From a virus: a stretch of 42,525 nucleotides of DNA. Each line of letters starts with the position of its first letter. The first letter of the stretch is position 1. Location of the stretch: the IMG/VR virus record IMGVR_UViG_3300036799_000099, positions 1-42,525 of that record. One strand, 5' to 3'. The position numbers and the translations under genes are program-made. The notes under the pieces were generated by a model, which searched no databases, had not been told where the DNA came from, and saw only the letters and a program-made list of their open reading frames with translations. Positions 29,584 through 36,352 of the stretch are shown one piece after another.

Positions 29584-31329
29584 TCACGCGCCCGAATCGG
29601 CGATCACCGTCAAGTCCGCATCCTCGTACTTGCTGCGTGTCGGCGCCGTGCGGGCCAGGGCACGGGACAGCGCCATGATGGCCGCGACCGGGCCGTCGAT
29701 CTTCTCGGACGACTTGGCCTTGGACGGCTTCACGTTGCCCGCGGCGTCCTGGTCGACCACGAGCGCGTCGATCTGCCACCGGATCGCCGGATTCCCGCCG
29801 TGCCGGAACAAGGGCTTGTCCTCGGTGCCGGAGGACAGCAGCCGAGTGAGATCCTGCGTCGGCCCGCTCATGCTGGCGAATCCCTGCCGCTGGGTGACCA
29901 TTGGTGCCTCGTCGGCCATCAAGTCGCTGATCAGCTGCGTGGAGTTCCACGGGTCGTATGCGATCTCGACGACCTCGAAACACTCCCGGTCGGCGTTGAT
30001 CTGCTCCCGGATGTAGCCGTAGTCGGTGACCTCGCCCGGCGTGGTGCGCAGCAGCCCACGGCGAGCCCAGTCGGTCGCCGCGCCGTGCGTGCGGTCATCC
30101 AGCTCGCGGAGCTTCATCTCCGGAGCCCAGAGTCGCCAGAGCACGTCGTAGCCACCCTCACCGTCGGGGAAGCACCAGCACAGCGCGGTTAAGTCGCTGG
30201 TAGCCGCGAGGTCCAAGCCACCGAAGCACTCGCGGCCGACCAGCTTTCTCTCATCCACCATCCCGGCATTGCGGTCCCATACGTCCAGCTCGATGAATCG
30301 CGCATGCTGCCGGCGGCGGATGCCCAGGTGCAGCCGCTCGAAACGGGCCCGGGTGGCCGGGCTCTGTTTGGCCTTGCGTGCCTCGGACTGCAGGAAAGCC
30401 TTGGTCGGCGAGACGCCGTAGCCCGGATTCGCCCGGCGCCACGTGGTCTCTTTGAACGGGTCGGCACCCTCCGGCGCCGCGAAAATCACGGCGTACTGGC
30501 TCTCATCCCGGATCGAGCCGGAGGCCACCCGCTCGACGTAGGAGCGCTTGTGCGCATACACCGACTCGGTTCGCCCGTCGTCGGCCGTGGTGATGATCAG
30601 GACGAGCGGCTGGTCGCGGGCACCCGTGCCGGACTCCACGGCGTCGAGCACGTCCGCGCTCTTGTGGATGTGCAGCTCATCGACCGCCGCGCCGTGCACG
30701 TTCGCGCCATGCAGCAGATCACCGACCGAGCTAGCCACCTCGAAATACGAGCCGTCAGACTCGCGCGAGATCCGGTTGCGCAGGGTCCGCACACCCGCGG
30801 CACGGAGCTCCGGCGAGTTCGAGGCCACCTGAGCGGCCGGGTCGAAAGTCCTGCGTGCCTGCAGACGGCTCGCAGCGACCGCGAAGACCTGGGCGCCGGG
30901 CTCCTTGTCGGCGAAGGCCAGATAGAGGCTGAGGCCGGCACTCAGCGTCGTCTTGCCCGCCTTACGGGGCAGGTCGATGAACGCGTTGCGGATGATCCGG
31001 ACGTGGCGGCCGTCGCCGTCGTCGACGACCCACCCGAAAACGGGGGCGAGGATGTAGGCCACCTGCCAGGCGTCCGGTTCGAGCGGCCTCCCGGCCCACT
31101 TACCCTGCGTGTGCCGCAGCCTCGATAACGCTGATATCACCCGGTCGACCCGTTCGGGGTCGAACAAGGCGCCGGGAACGTTACGCGGCTCCGGAGTGCG
31201 GATGAGGGGACGGCACCACCGAGGCAGCGAGTAGCCGCGATCCTTGAGATACCAGCGAACCTCAGGCGAGAGCGGAGCCTGATCAGCCCCACTAACCCGT
31301 GGCTGCGAACGGGGTTTCTTCGCCGCCAT
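29584..31329 (-). CDS. terL: Terminase large subunit
   Basis: A 581-residue DNA-packaging motor. It has QVAYILAPVFGWVVDDGDGR, the Walker A-like FIDLPRKAGKTTLSAGLSLY near residue 130, SADVLDAVESGTGARDQPLV, LILIITTADDGRT-like ATPase motifs, and a nuclease domain with FGGLDLAATSDLTALCWCFP and VEIAYDPWNSTQLISDLMAD, carrying the acidic metal ligands. The ATG at 31329 (MAAKKPRSQ) follows GGCAGGACG and is preferred to a GTG at 31356. It overlaps the small subunit gene by 38 bases. Confidence 0.95.
   Translation of the reverse strand: MAAKKPRSQPRVSGADQAPLSPEVRWYLKDRGYSLPRWCRPLIRTPEPRNVPGALFDPERVDRVISALSRLRHTQGKWAGRPLEPDAWQVAYILAPVFGWVVDDGDGRHVRIIRNAFIDLPRKAGKTTLSAGLSLYLAFADKEPGAQVFAVAASRLQARRTFDPAAQVASNSPELRAAGVRTLRNRISRESDGSYFEVASSVGDLLHGANVHGAAVDELHIHKSADVLDAVESGTGARDQPLVLIITTADDGRTESVYAHKRSYVERVASGSIRDESQYAVIFAAPEGADPFKETTWRRANPGYGVSPTKAFLQSEARKAKQSPATRARFERLHLGIRRRQHARFIELDVWDRNAGMVDERKLVGRECFGGLDLAATSDLTALCWCFPDGEGGYDVLWRLWAPEMKLRELDDRTHGAATDWARRGLLRTTPGEVTDYGYIREQINADRECFEVVEIAYDPWNSTQLISDLMADEAPMVTQRQGFASMSGPTQDLTRLLSSGTEDKPLFRHGGNPAIRWQIDALVVDQDAAGNVKPSKAKSSEKIDGPVAAIMALSRALARTAPTRSKYEDADLTVIADSGA
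31286..31298 (+). promoter_or_regulatory. Stoperator-like motif, one mismatch
   Basis: GCCCCACTAACCC at the junction of the terminase genes. Confidence 0.35.
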
Positions 31330-31756
31330 CGTCCTGCCGGCGTGGGATTCGAGCACGGCTGGCGAAGGTCATGCCGAGTTGCTTCGCGTATTCGAGGTAG
31401 GTCGTCGACTGCTGCCGGAACTCGGCACCGGCCGGGTTGCGCTTCCGGCCGCCGTGGTTGTAGTCGGCCTCGATCAGCTCGCCCGCCATCAGCACGTCAG
31501 AGGCACGGCGAGCAGCAAGGAAGTGTCGCAGCATGAGCTCGACGCTCGGGCCATCACAACCGGCCAGCAGGCCGGCACGGTCGAGGTTCTGCACGGTCTC
31601 GTCCCACAGACCGGCGAGCTCAGCGTCGCCGCCAGACCATCCGAACGGCGTGTCAGGGGAGGACGGCGTGACGCGCTCGGCCTCGGTGCCAGCCTCGGTG
31701 CCGTCAGCGACCGGGCGCAAATGCTTGGGGACCTTTAGCGGCCCGCGCTCACCCAT
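31292..31756 (-). CDS. terS: Terminase small subunit (P27-like)
   Basis: A 154-residue protein with the P27-type pattern: GERGPLKVPKHLRPVADGTE at the N-terminus, a helical core (LWDETVQNLDRAGLLAGCDG; MLRHFLAARRASDVLMAGEL) and RKRNPAGAEFRQQSTTYLEY, then AKQLGMTFASRARI. It recognises the packaging site and brings the large subunit to it. ATG at 31756; the Shine-Dalgarno is weak (GAGTCGAG). It lies between the HNH gene and the large subunit. Confidence 0.9.
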   Translation of the reverse strand: MGERGPLKVPKHLRPVADGTEAGTEAERVTPSSPDTPFGWSGGDAELAGLWDETVQNLDRAGLLAGCDGPSVELMLRHFLAARRASDVLMAGELIEADYNHGGRKRNPAGAEFRQQSTTYLEYAKQLGMTFASRARIPRRQDDGGEETPFAATG

Positions 31757-31884
31757 CTCGACTCACATTCCCTCGGCATCCGGATACCGGCTTTGTTGAA
31801 AGCTTCACTACCCGCGCGGTCTGACCAGGCAAAACGGCTAGCGATTTGATCATCCCCTACCCCGTGGCGCATCGATGTGACCGT

Positions 31885-32259
31885 TCATTCGCGCGTTCGA
31901 TACCAACCACCGGGCTGCCGCTCGGCTGTCTGCCGGCGGTCACAGCGTCCACACAGACCTCGACCATGCTTCGGGTTGTTCGGGTCTTGACCTTGTTGCC
32001 TCAACGTCTCTCGGTCGATCGGCCAATGGTCGGCGACGGTCGCTAGTCGTATGTCACAGATGCGACACAGCTTGTCTCGCCGCAGGACAAGGCGACGGAA
32101 GCGCTGCTGATGCTGACTGCTGTAGCCGCGGCCCGCTGAGCTCGCTCTCTTGTTGTCGCTCTCACGTCGACGCTGTGCGCGGCACTGGTCGCACGGTCCA
32201 CCGTTGCTGGTCTGTCCGCAGCGTGGCGTAGTGCAGACACGTGGTGGTCTATATGGCAT
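31885..32259 (-). CDS. HNH endonuclease
   Basis: A 124-residue HNH nuclease. The N-terminus has CTTPRCGQTSNGGPCDQCRA, a small zinc site. The nuclease core follows: RGYSSQHQQRFRRLVLRRDK, LCRICDIRLATVADHWPIDR (with the H of the metal site in ADHWP) and LCGRCDRRQTAERQPGGW. HNH proteins beside the terminase are needed for DNA cutting during packaging in HK97-like phages. The ATG at 32259 starts the domain neatly; a longer frame to 32427 has no family likeness. No ribosome site is visible at the chosen start. Confidence 0.88.
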   Translation of the reverse strand: MPYRPPRVCTTPRCGQTSNGGPCDQCRAQRRRESDNKRASSAGRGYSSQHQQRFRRLVLRRDKLCRICDIRLATVADHWPIDRETLRQQGQDPNNPKHGRGLCGRCDRRQTAERQPGGWYRTRE

Positions 32260-32390
32260 AAGGAAGCGGCCCGATCCGGGGGAAGGGTGCGGGCCGCCTG
32301 CCGCGTGGCTACCTATCTCGACACGTATCCACGCTGATGTCCGTGATCTTGCATGCAGGTCACGAGGGTTGTCAACAGACCTGGCCGATA

Positions 32391-32465
32391 GACCCTGCCG
32401 ATACGCCCCGGGCCATACCCCTGCCACTAGACCCCTGCCGATATGCCCCCTGCCATACCCCTACC
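32391..32465 (+). repeat. Two tandem pyrimidine-rich repeats beside the packaging genes
   Basis: Two near-identical copies of about 36 bp, at 32391-32425 and 32430-32465: GACCCTGCCGATACGCCCC followed by GGCCATACCCCTGCC, and a variant ending CTACC. A degraded third copy may follow to about 32510. The gene-free stretch 32260-32583 is strongly C-rich on the plus strand. Being next to HNH, terS and terL makes it a candidate packaging (cos or pac) region. Confidence 0.6.
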
Positions 32466-32559
32466 TGCCGGCCCCCTCTCGACCTACCCCTTGGCATTAC
32501 CCGCCCTACCTCTCGACCCGCCCCCACCTAACGACTACGTCTCCCTCGTATACTCCAGT

Positions 32560-32577
32560 GTCTAGCTGCTATACACT
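32560..32577 (+). promoter_or_regulatory. Leaderless promoter with palindrome
   Basis: GTCTAGCTGCTATAC (one mismatch to GTCTAG-N3-CTAGAC) overlaps the -10 box TACACT at 32572-32577, which lies six bases before the ATG at 32584. An outer dyad, GTGTCTAG/CTAGACAC, spans 32558-32583. Confidence 0.55.
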
Positions 32578-32583
32578 AGACAC

Positions 32584-32781
32584 ATGGCCATCAACGAGCA
32601 CACCCCGCCGGCCCGGCGCAAGCGCGAGAGCGAGCGCGCCTACTACCAGCGGTGCGACTCAGACCCTCGGGTGGTCGTCACGCCGGACGGTCAGCGCATT
32701 AAGTGCGCTGGCGAGGTCTCGGCATGCGTGGTTGCCAACACCATTCCAGGCTCGAAGATCGAGCCCGTTTCCCGCCGATAG
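32584..32781 (+). CDS. Small basic protein, leaderless
   Basis: A 65-residue protein (HTPPARRKRESERAYYQRCD, then SDPRVVVTPDGQRIKCAGEV). No domain is recognised; two cysteines and a basic N-terminus could suit nucleic acid binding. The ATG is six bases after a TACACT -10 box, so the message probably starts at the ATG. It is the first gene of a rightward accessory cluster controlled by a palindrome-linked promoter. The stop is followed at once by a start-associated element for the next gene. Confidence 0.6.
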   Translation: MAINEHTPPARRKRESERAYYQRCDSDPRVVVTPDGQRIKCAGEVSACVVANTIPGSKIEPVSRR

Positions 32782-32785
32782 GAGC
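32773..32785 (+). promoter_or_regulatory. Start-associated element (CGCCGATAGGAGC)
   Basis: It lies four bases before the ATG at 32790 and overlaps the end of the preceding gene. Confidence 0.7.
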
Positions 32786-32789
32786 CAGC

Positions 32790-33191
32790 ATGACCAGTCA
32801 CAACGAGGCAACTGATCTTGACATCGAGGGTCAACTTGAGTTCGAGGACCAAACCGACGACATCGCCCGCGCGATGAACCACGTTGGGCACTTCACCGAC
32901 CCGGACGGCCCGCACCGTCTTCGCCTGAGCGGTATCAAGATCACGCCGCGGGAGGGTGCCTACCCGGCCGCGGACATCCTGCTATGGAACAAGCCGCTGG
33001 AATTCGCCCACTGGTGCCAGGCACTGCCGGTCGACCTGGTGAGCGTGGAACGCCGTGGACTTTCCGTGATCCTGCGCGCCACGGTCGACAGCCAGAACGT
33101 CACCTACCGGCTAGCGAGCTCGATGCCACGAAGCAACGAGCTGCCGGAACAGATCACTGTCGAGCAACTGATCACCCTGCTGGCCAGCTGA
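32790..33191 (+). CDS. Hypothetical accessory protein
   Basis: A 133-residue protein beginning NEATDLDIEGQLEFEDQTDD, with RLRLSGIKITPREGAYPAAD, LVSVERRGLSVILRATVDSQ and a final PEQITVEQLITLLAS. It looks soluble, mixed alpha and beta, without cysteine clusters or membrane helices. No family is recognised. Its translation signal is a start-associated element, shared with the genes on either side, so it belongs to the coordinately expressed accessory set. Confidence 0.62.
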   Translation: MTSHNEATDLDIEGQLEFEDQTDDIARAMNHVGHFTDPDGPHRLRLSGIKITPREGAYPAADILLWNKPLEFAHWCQALPVDLVSVERRGLSVILRATVDSQNVTYRLASSMPRSNELPEQITVEQLITLLAS

Positions 33192-33200
33192 CCCGCACCA

Positions 33201-33224
33201 GCCGCCCGGCAGTAGCCGGGCGGC
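33201..33224 (+). promoter_or_regulatory. Perfect hairpin before a start-associated element
   Basis: GCCGCCCGGC/GCCGGGCGGC with loop AGTA, 10 bp perfect, then the element at 33233. No T-run follows. Confidence 0.7.
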
Positions 33225-33232
33225 CCATCTCT

Positions 33233-33245
33233 CGCCGATAGGAGC
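33233..33245 (+). promoter_or_regulatory. Start-associated element (CGCCGATAGGAGC)
   Basis: It lies four bases before the ATG at 33250, after a hairpin. Confidence 0.7.
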
Positions 33246-33249
33246 ACTC

Positions 33250-33432
33250 ATGCCGGAAAGAATGCCGCTGTGGTGGTCGCCTTCCGCAGGGCTGATCACT
33301 GTTGATCACAACGACGGCGACGCAGAGCCCGTGTACTGGCAGATCAAAGACTCGCGAGAGTCGCTCAGACACATGGGCTTGCCCAACGAACTGCCCTCGG
33401 ACGCCGTCCCGCTCGAACCGCGCGAGAGTTGA
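33250..33432 (+). CDS. Small hypothetical protein
   Basis: A 60-residue protein (MPLWWSPSAGLITVDHNDGD, then AEPVYWQIKDSRESLRHMGL). No domain is recognised. Its translation context is a hairpin plus start-associated element, which argues strongly that it is expressed. It lies upstream of the DNA methyltransferase gene with only 25 bases between. Confidence 0.6.
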   Translation: MPERMPLWWSPSAGLITVDHNDGDAEPVYWQIKDSRESLRHMGLPNELPSDAVPLEPRES

Positions 33433-33439
33433 CCCTTCC

Positions 33440-33452
33440 CACCGATAGGAGC
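33440..33452 (+). promoter_or_regulatory. Start-associated element (CACCGATAGGAGC)
   Basis: It lies five bases before the ATG at 33458 used by the methyltransferase; another, out-of-frame ATG immediately follows the element. Confidence 0.75.
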
Positions 33453-33457
33453 ATGAG

Positions 33458-34135
33458 ATGACCATGCGACGACAGCGGCTTAGACCGCGCATCCTCGACG
33501 CCTTCTCGGGCGCCGGGGGCGCCGGAATGGGCTATCACCAAGCCGGCTTCGAGGTAGTCGGGGTGGATATCGCCCCGCAACCCAACTACCCGTTCGAGTT
33601 CCATCAGGGTGACGCCGTCGAGTTCATCCGGAGACACGGCCACGAGTTCGATCTGATCCACGCCTCTCCGCCGTGCCAGTCGTATTCGGCACTGCGGGCG
33701 CTGAGCCCGACCAAGATCTACCCGGATCTCATCACCGAGACACGGGCCGTCCTGATCGAGTCGGGCTTGCCGTTCGTGATCGAAAACGTCATGTCGGCAC
33801 CGCTGCACAAGCCGACCTCGATCACGCTCTGCGCTGACAATATGGGCCTGCGCACGATCCGGCACCGTCGTTTCGAGTACGGCGGCGGGCTCATCTTGGA
33901 TCAGCCTCCACACCAGGCGCACCGAGCCCGGACGGCCACCTCTCGGCGCCGTGAGCGTTGGGCCCAAGGCTGGCATGTCTCGATCACTGGCGACGTCGGG
34001 GTCTATGTCGGCACAGAGGCCATGGGCATCGACTGGATGAGTGGGAACGAGCTCTGTGAGGCGATCCCACCGGCCTTCACGCGCTACATCGGCCAGCTGA
34101 TGCTGGCTCATCTCGACTCGGCTGCAGCCGCCTAA
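33458..34135 (+). CDS. Compact C5-cytosine DNA methyltransferase
   Basis: A 225-residue enzyme expected to methylate cytosine in DNA. Motif I (LDAFSGAGGAGMGYHQAGF), the catalytic motif IV (HASPPCQSYSALR, Cys about residue 73) and motif VI (PFVIENVMSAPL) are clear, then LRTIRHRRFEYGGG and the late motif PPAFTRYIGQLML. It is shorter than typical Dcm-type enzymes (about 330-430), as in other actinophages, with a small target-recognition region. No nuclease gene lies beside it, so it is probably an orphan enzyme for protecting phage DNA from host restriction. The target is unknown. Confidence 0.92.
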   Translation: MTMRRQRLRPRILDAFSGAGGAGMGYHQAGFEVVGVDIAPQPNYPFEFHQGDAVEFIRRHGHEFDLIHASPPCQSYSALRALSPTKIYPDLITETRAVLIESGLPFVIENVMSAPLHKPTSITLCADNMGLRTIRHRRFEYGGGLILDQPPHQAHRARTATSRRRERWAQGWHVSITGDVGVYVGTEAMGIDWMSGNELCEAIPPAFTRYIGQLMLAHLDSAAAA

Positions 34136-34159
34136 GGCACCCGCCTGGCGGTCTCTCTC

Positions 34160-34173
34160 CCACCGATAAGAAA
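34160..34173 (+). promoter_or_regulatory. Start-associated element, variant (CACCGATAAGAAAG)
   Basis: It lies nine bases before the ATG at 34183. Confidence 0.55.
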
Positions 34174-34182
34174 GAGTCACAG

Positions 34183-34527
34183 ATGTATTACATCGGCGTT
34201 TTCCTCAGATGGTCAGCGGCGATCGCCCTGGTCGTCGCCTGGCAGTACCTCTACACCCACAACGCGGGGCCGGGCTCGCCCGCCTTCTATGCCTCGATCT
34301 TCGCGGCATCCCTGGCCGCGGCCATCTTTTTCAGCCCGAAGATCAAGTACAGCCTCATCGAGACGTGCGTGCGGACGCAGCTGGCTACCGGCTTTTTCCT
34401 GCTGGGCGTCGAGGCCGTCCGGCACCACGCTCAGCTCGGGGCCGGCGCCTACTGGGCAGCGGCTATCTGCGGCATCCTTTTCCTCGCGGTCGCCTTTGGT
34501 GACTCGTCCAGGGTGGTGAGCAGCTAG
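34183..34527 (+). CDS. Multi-pass membrane protein
   Basis: A 114-residue protein with four hydrophobic helices: IGVFLRWSAAIALVVAWQYL, AFYASIFAASLAAAIFF, TGFFLLGVEAVRH and GAYWAAAICGILFLAVAF. Size and topology would suit a small envelope or superinfection-exclusion protein, but no family is recognised. A start-associated variant precedes the ATG. The stop lies three bases before the next gene. Confidence 0.68.
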   Translation: MYYIGVFLRWSAAIALVVAWQYLYTHNAGPGSPAFYASIFAASLAAAIFFSPKIKYSLIETCVRTQLATGFFLLGVEAVRHHAQLGAGAYWAAAICGILFLAVAFGDSSRVVSS

Positions 34528-34529
34528 CC

Positions 34530-34769
34530 ATGTCGGACACAGCGATGCATGGCGGCACGGGCGGCACCTGGTCGGACTGCCTGGCCGAGATGGGCAGGGA
34601 GATCGATGGCACGGAGCCGGCATGGTTCGTGGTCTGCACACGCTGCTTCGAGCAGGGCCATGTCCGCGACGCTTGCCCCAACCCGGAGTGTGCCCACTGT
34701 GGCCGAACGGAGAGCCCGTGGCATGGCGACGGGTGGACTCTCCACGAGTTCGAGGAAGCGGGACGCTAA
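34530..34769 (+). CDS. Zinc-ribbon protein
   Basis: A 79-residue protein containing FVVCTRCFEQGHVRDACPNP, then ECAHCGRTESPWHGDGWTLH. Two Cys-x-x-Cys pairs and nearby His residues indicate a zinc ribbon. Small proteins of this type are frequent in actinophage accessory regions and probably bind nucleic acids or proteins. The ATG at 34530 follows GGTGAGCAGC near the end of the membrane gene. An overlapping frame at 34549 with no support was rejected. Confidence 0.65.
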   Translation: MSDTAMHGGTGGTWSDCLAEMGREIDGTEPAWFVVCTRCFEQGHVRDACPNPECAHCGRTESPWHGDGWTLHEFEEAGR

Positions 34770-34779
34770 CCAAGAACAC

Positions 34780-34792
34780 CACCGATAGGAGC
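34780..34792 (+). promoter_or_regulatory. Start-associated element (CACCGATAGGAGC)
   Basis: It lies five bases before the ATG at 34798. Confidence 0.75.
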
Positions 34793-34797
34793 AGCGC

Positions 34798-35121
34798 ATG
34801 ATCAACCGTCCCTGGTCGGCCATCATCGATGACGGCCTGACCGACGCCATGAATGAGGCCGGCAGGTCGCGACACCTGTTGCCGATCTACTGGCATCTAC
34901 TCCCCGATATCGGGGTCACCGGCCATGTCACCGACACCGACCGCAGCGACGACGAGCACGCCGTGATCGCCCTGCAATGGGCCGACGTGCTCGGCCTGAC
35001 CGAGGTCGCCGGTCCGTCGTGCGCCGGCACGACCGAATACCGCGGCACTGTCGAGGGTCGGCCTTTCTCTATCTGGGCGGTCATCGACCGGGCCGCGTTC
35101 GAACGGGCGATCGACCGCTAG
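34798..35121 (+). CDS. Hypothetical accessory protein
   Basis: A 107-residue protein: INRPWSAIIDDGLTDAMNEA, HLLPIYWHLLPDIGVTGHVT, EHAVIALQWADVLGLTEVAG and a final VEGRPFSIWAVIDRAAFERA. Probably a compact mixed fold; no recognised domain. It is translated from an exact start-associated element and followed by a very stable hairpin. Confidence 0.62.
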   Translation: MINRPWSAIIDDGLTDAMNEAGRSRHLLPIYWHLLPDIGVTGHVTDTDRSDDEHAVIALQWADVLGLTEVAGPSCAGTTEYRGTVEGRPFSIWAVIDRAAFERAIDR

Positions 35122-35133
35122 ACCGACCCACCT

Positions 35134-35169
35134 ACAGCAGGCCTGGCCGTTTTCGGTCGGGCCTGCTGT
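35134..35169 (+). terminator. Very stable hairpin, possible terminator
   Basis: A 16-bp stem with two G-T pairs, ACAGCAGGCCTGGCCG/CGGTCGGGCCTGCTGT, around a TTTT loop. No T-run follows. The next gene has no obvious ribosome site, so this may be an end or processing point. Confidence 0.6.
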
Positions 35170-35178
35170 CATGAGCGG

Positions 35179-35382
35179 GTGAGCGACTGGAAGTACAGCA
35201 CGGCTGAGCGGTGCCCCCGGTGCAACATGCGAGTCCTGATCCCCAACGAGGAGACCGCCGACCGGTTCGTGGCTCGGTCTGAGGGATGGCTGGAAAAGTC
35301 GCCATGCCAGTTCGAGGCGGGCGCGTGGCACCTCGACCTCAACTATTCGGCCGTCATGCGGCTCTCGCTGCCTGAGGAGTGA
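35179..35382 (+). CDS. Small zinc-ribbon protein
   Basis: A 67-residue protein starting with GTG at 35179 (SDWKYSTAERCPRCNMRVLI). One CPRC pair is at the N-terminus and one Cys later (SPCQFEAGAWHLDLNYSAVM). The paired Cys-Pro-x-Cys is typical of phage zinc ribbons. The Shine-Dalgarno is weak (TGAGCGG), so the start is uncertain. It precedes two more small zinc-ribbon genes. Confidence 0.55.
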   Translation: MSDWKYSTAERCPRCNMRVLIPNEETADRFVARSEGWLEKSPCQFEAGAWHLDLNYSAVMRLSLPEE

Positions 35383-35385
35383 TCG

Positions 35386-35559
35386 ATGGCCAAGACGCCG
35401 GATAACCGGCAGACCTACACCTGCCCGACCTGCCACGGCGGTACGACGGTCAAGGTCAAGCGCTCGGTGCGCCGCAAGGGCAAGACCACTACCGAGACCG
35501 TCAACGAGGAATGCCGCCAGTGCGACGGCTCGGGAACTATCGTCGGCCCACCGACGTGA
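35386..35559 (+). CDS. DnaJ-type zinc-ribbon protein
   Basis: A 57-residue protein: YTCPTCHGGTTVKVKRSVRR and NEECRQCDGSGTIVGPP. Two Cys-x-x-Cys-x-Gly-type motifs resemble half of the DnaJ cysteine-rich domain. The ATG at 35386 follows GAGGAGTGATCG, and the same GAGGAGTGATC leader precedes the next gene. No DnaJ domain is attached. It probably binds zinc; the partner is unknown. Confidence 0.7.
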   Translation: MAKTPDNRQTYTCPTCHGGTTVKVKRSVRRKGKTTTETVNEECRQCDGSGTIVGPPT

Positions 35560-35568
35560 GGAGTGATC

Positions 35569-35769
35569 ATGAGCGAGCAGAGCCCTGACCGGCCACCGAC
35601 CACTGTCCGCACGGCCTGCCACCTGTGCGGCAGCTCGGGCACCATCCACGAAGAGAAGATGGCCGTTCGCCGCGGTGAGGTCTTCTCGGCACTGACCGTG
35701 CGTCGCTGCCCGGTCTGCTCGGACTGGGACACCCCGGGATGGATGCCGGGCCTGCAGCCGCCCGTCTGA
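35569..35769 (+). CDS. Small zinc-ribbon protein
   Basis: A 66-residue protein with ACHLCGSSGTIHEEK, then VRRCPVCSDWDTPGWMPG. Two Cys-x-x-Cys pairs form a likely zinc ribbon. The ATG at 35569 follows GAGGAGTGATC and is better than the GTG six bases upstream. It is the third zinc-ribbon gene in a row, in line with local duplication or a shared pathway. Confidence 0.68.
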   Translation: MSEQSPDRPPTTVRTACHLCGSSGTIHEEKMAVRRGEVFSALTVRRCPVCSDWDTPGWMPGLQPPV

Positions 35770-35795
35770 TCAGGCTTCCTCTCCCTCATCGTTAT

Positions 35796-35823
35796 GTCTA
35801 GTAGCTAGACGCTGGCGTACACT
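35796..35823 (+). promoter_or_regulatory. Palindrome plus leaderless promoter
   Basis: GTCTAGTAGCTAGAC at 35796-35810, seven bases, then the -10 box TACACT at 35818-35823, six bases before the ATG at 35830. The palindrome lies where a -35 box would be, suiting repression or activation. Confidence 0.7.
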
Positions 35824-35829
35824 AGCTAT

Positions 35830-36042
35830 ATGAACCTCAACGCGGAACTTTTCATCATCCTGGCCCCTGCCCTGGTGTTCTTCGCCGGCCTGGAGATGGG
35901 CGCACTCCAGTCAGGCCTGGTCACGCTCGGCCGGTACGTGATCCCCGTGGTCGCGGCCACCATCCTCACCGCAGGCGCGTGGCTGATCGAGCGGACGCAC
36001 CCGACCGCCCCGCAGCTTGAGGCCGTGGAGGCTGCCGAATAG
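35830..36042 (+). CDS. Small membrane protein, leaderless
   Basis: A 70-residue protein with two hydrophobic helices (AELFIILAPALVFFAGLEMG; YVIPVVAATILTAGAWLIE) and an acidic end (TAPQLEAVEAAE). Its ATG follows a TACACT box by six bases and a palindrome controls the promoter. It is the only gene before a terminator, so it has its own transcript. Function unknown; single-gene units with operator control are typical of lysogeny-expressed phage accessory genes. Confidence 0.65.
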   Translation: MNLNAELFIILAPALVFFAGLEMGALQSGLVTLGRYVIPVVAATILTAGAWLIERTHPTAPQLEAVEAAE

Positions 36043-36062
36043 AAGCCTGACCCGTCCACCCA

Positions 36063-36090
36063 CAAGCCCGGCCGTCACTGGCCGGGCTTG
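36063..36090. terminator. Hairpin between converging genes
   Basis: A perfect 11-bp stem CAAGCCCGGCC/GGCCGGGCTTG with loop GTCACT. It follows the rightward membrane gene and overlaps the end of the leftward one. Confidence 0.75.
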
Positions 36091-36290
36091 CTGTCGTTCT
36101 GCCGTGCCTCGACCTCATCGGCCGCCGCGTCGCTGATCATGCCGGGCACCAGCACCAGGCAGAGGACGGCCGGAATACTCCACCACCAGGCATCGGTGCC
36201 GATGGTGCCGGACATCCCGAGCACACCGAGGATGAGCAGCACCGTGGCCAGCGGAAGACTGTCGCGGGTAGCCGTGTGCCGGGCGCTCAT
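36075..36290 (-). CDS. Two-helix membrane protein
   Basis: A 71-residue protein, leftward in an otherwise rightward cluster. Two hydrophobic helices (SLPLATVLLILGVLGMSG; WWWSIPAVLCLVLVPGMI) precede an acidic, polar tail (SDAAADEVEARQNDSK). The ATG at 36290 follows GGGGGAGGAT, a strong ribosome site. It is divergent from the next rightward gene across a shared 62-base region that contains the GTCTAG palindrome, so both may share control. Confidence 0.65.
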   Translation of the reverse strand: MSARHTATRDSLPLATVLLILGVLGMSGTIGTDAWWWSIPAVLCLVLVPGMISDAAADEVEARQNDSKPGQ

Positions 36291-36318
36291 ATCCTCCCCC
36301 TCTCGTCCTGATCGTGTT

Positions 36319-36346
36319 GTCTAGTGACTAGACCCTGTTGTACACT
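36319..36346 (+). promoter_or_regulatory. Palindrome plus leaderless promoter
   Basis: GTCTAGTGACTAGAC at 36319-36333, seven bases, then TACACT at 36341-36346, six bases before the ATG at 36353. Geometry is identical to the promoter at 35796. Confidence 0.7.
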
Positions 36347-36352
36347 GGCTAT

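Noticed and set aside
32150-32815. Proline-rich 221-codon frame over the pyrimidine-rich repeats
   Set aside because: It spans a promoter and two better-supported genes; the proline runs merely translate C-rich repeats.
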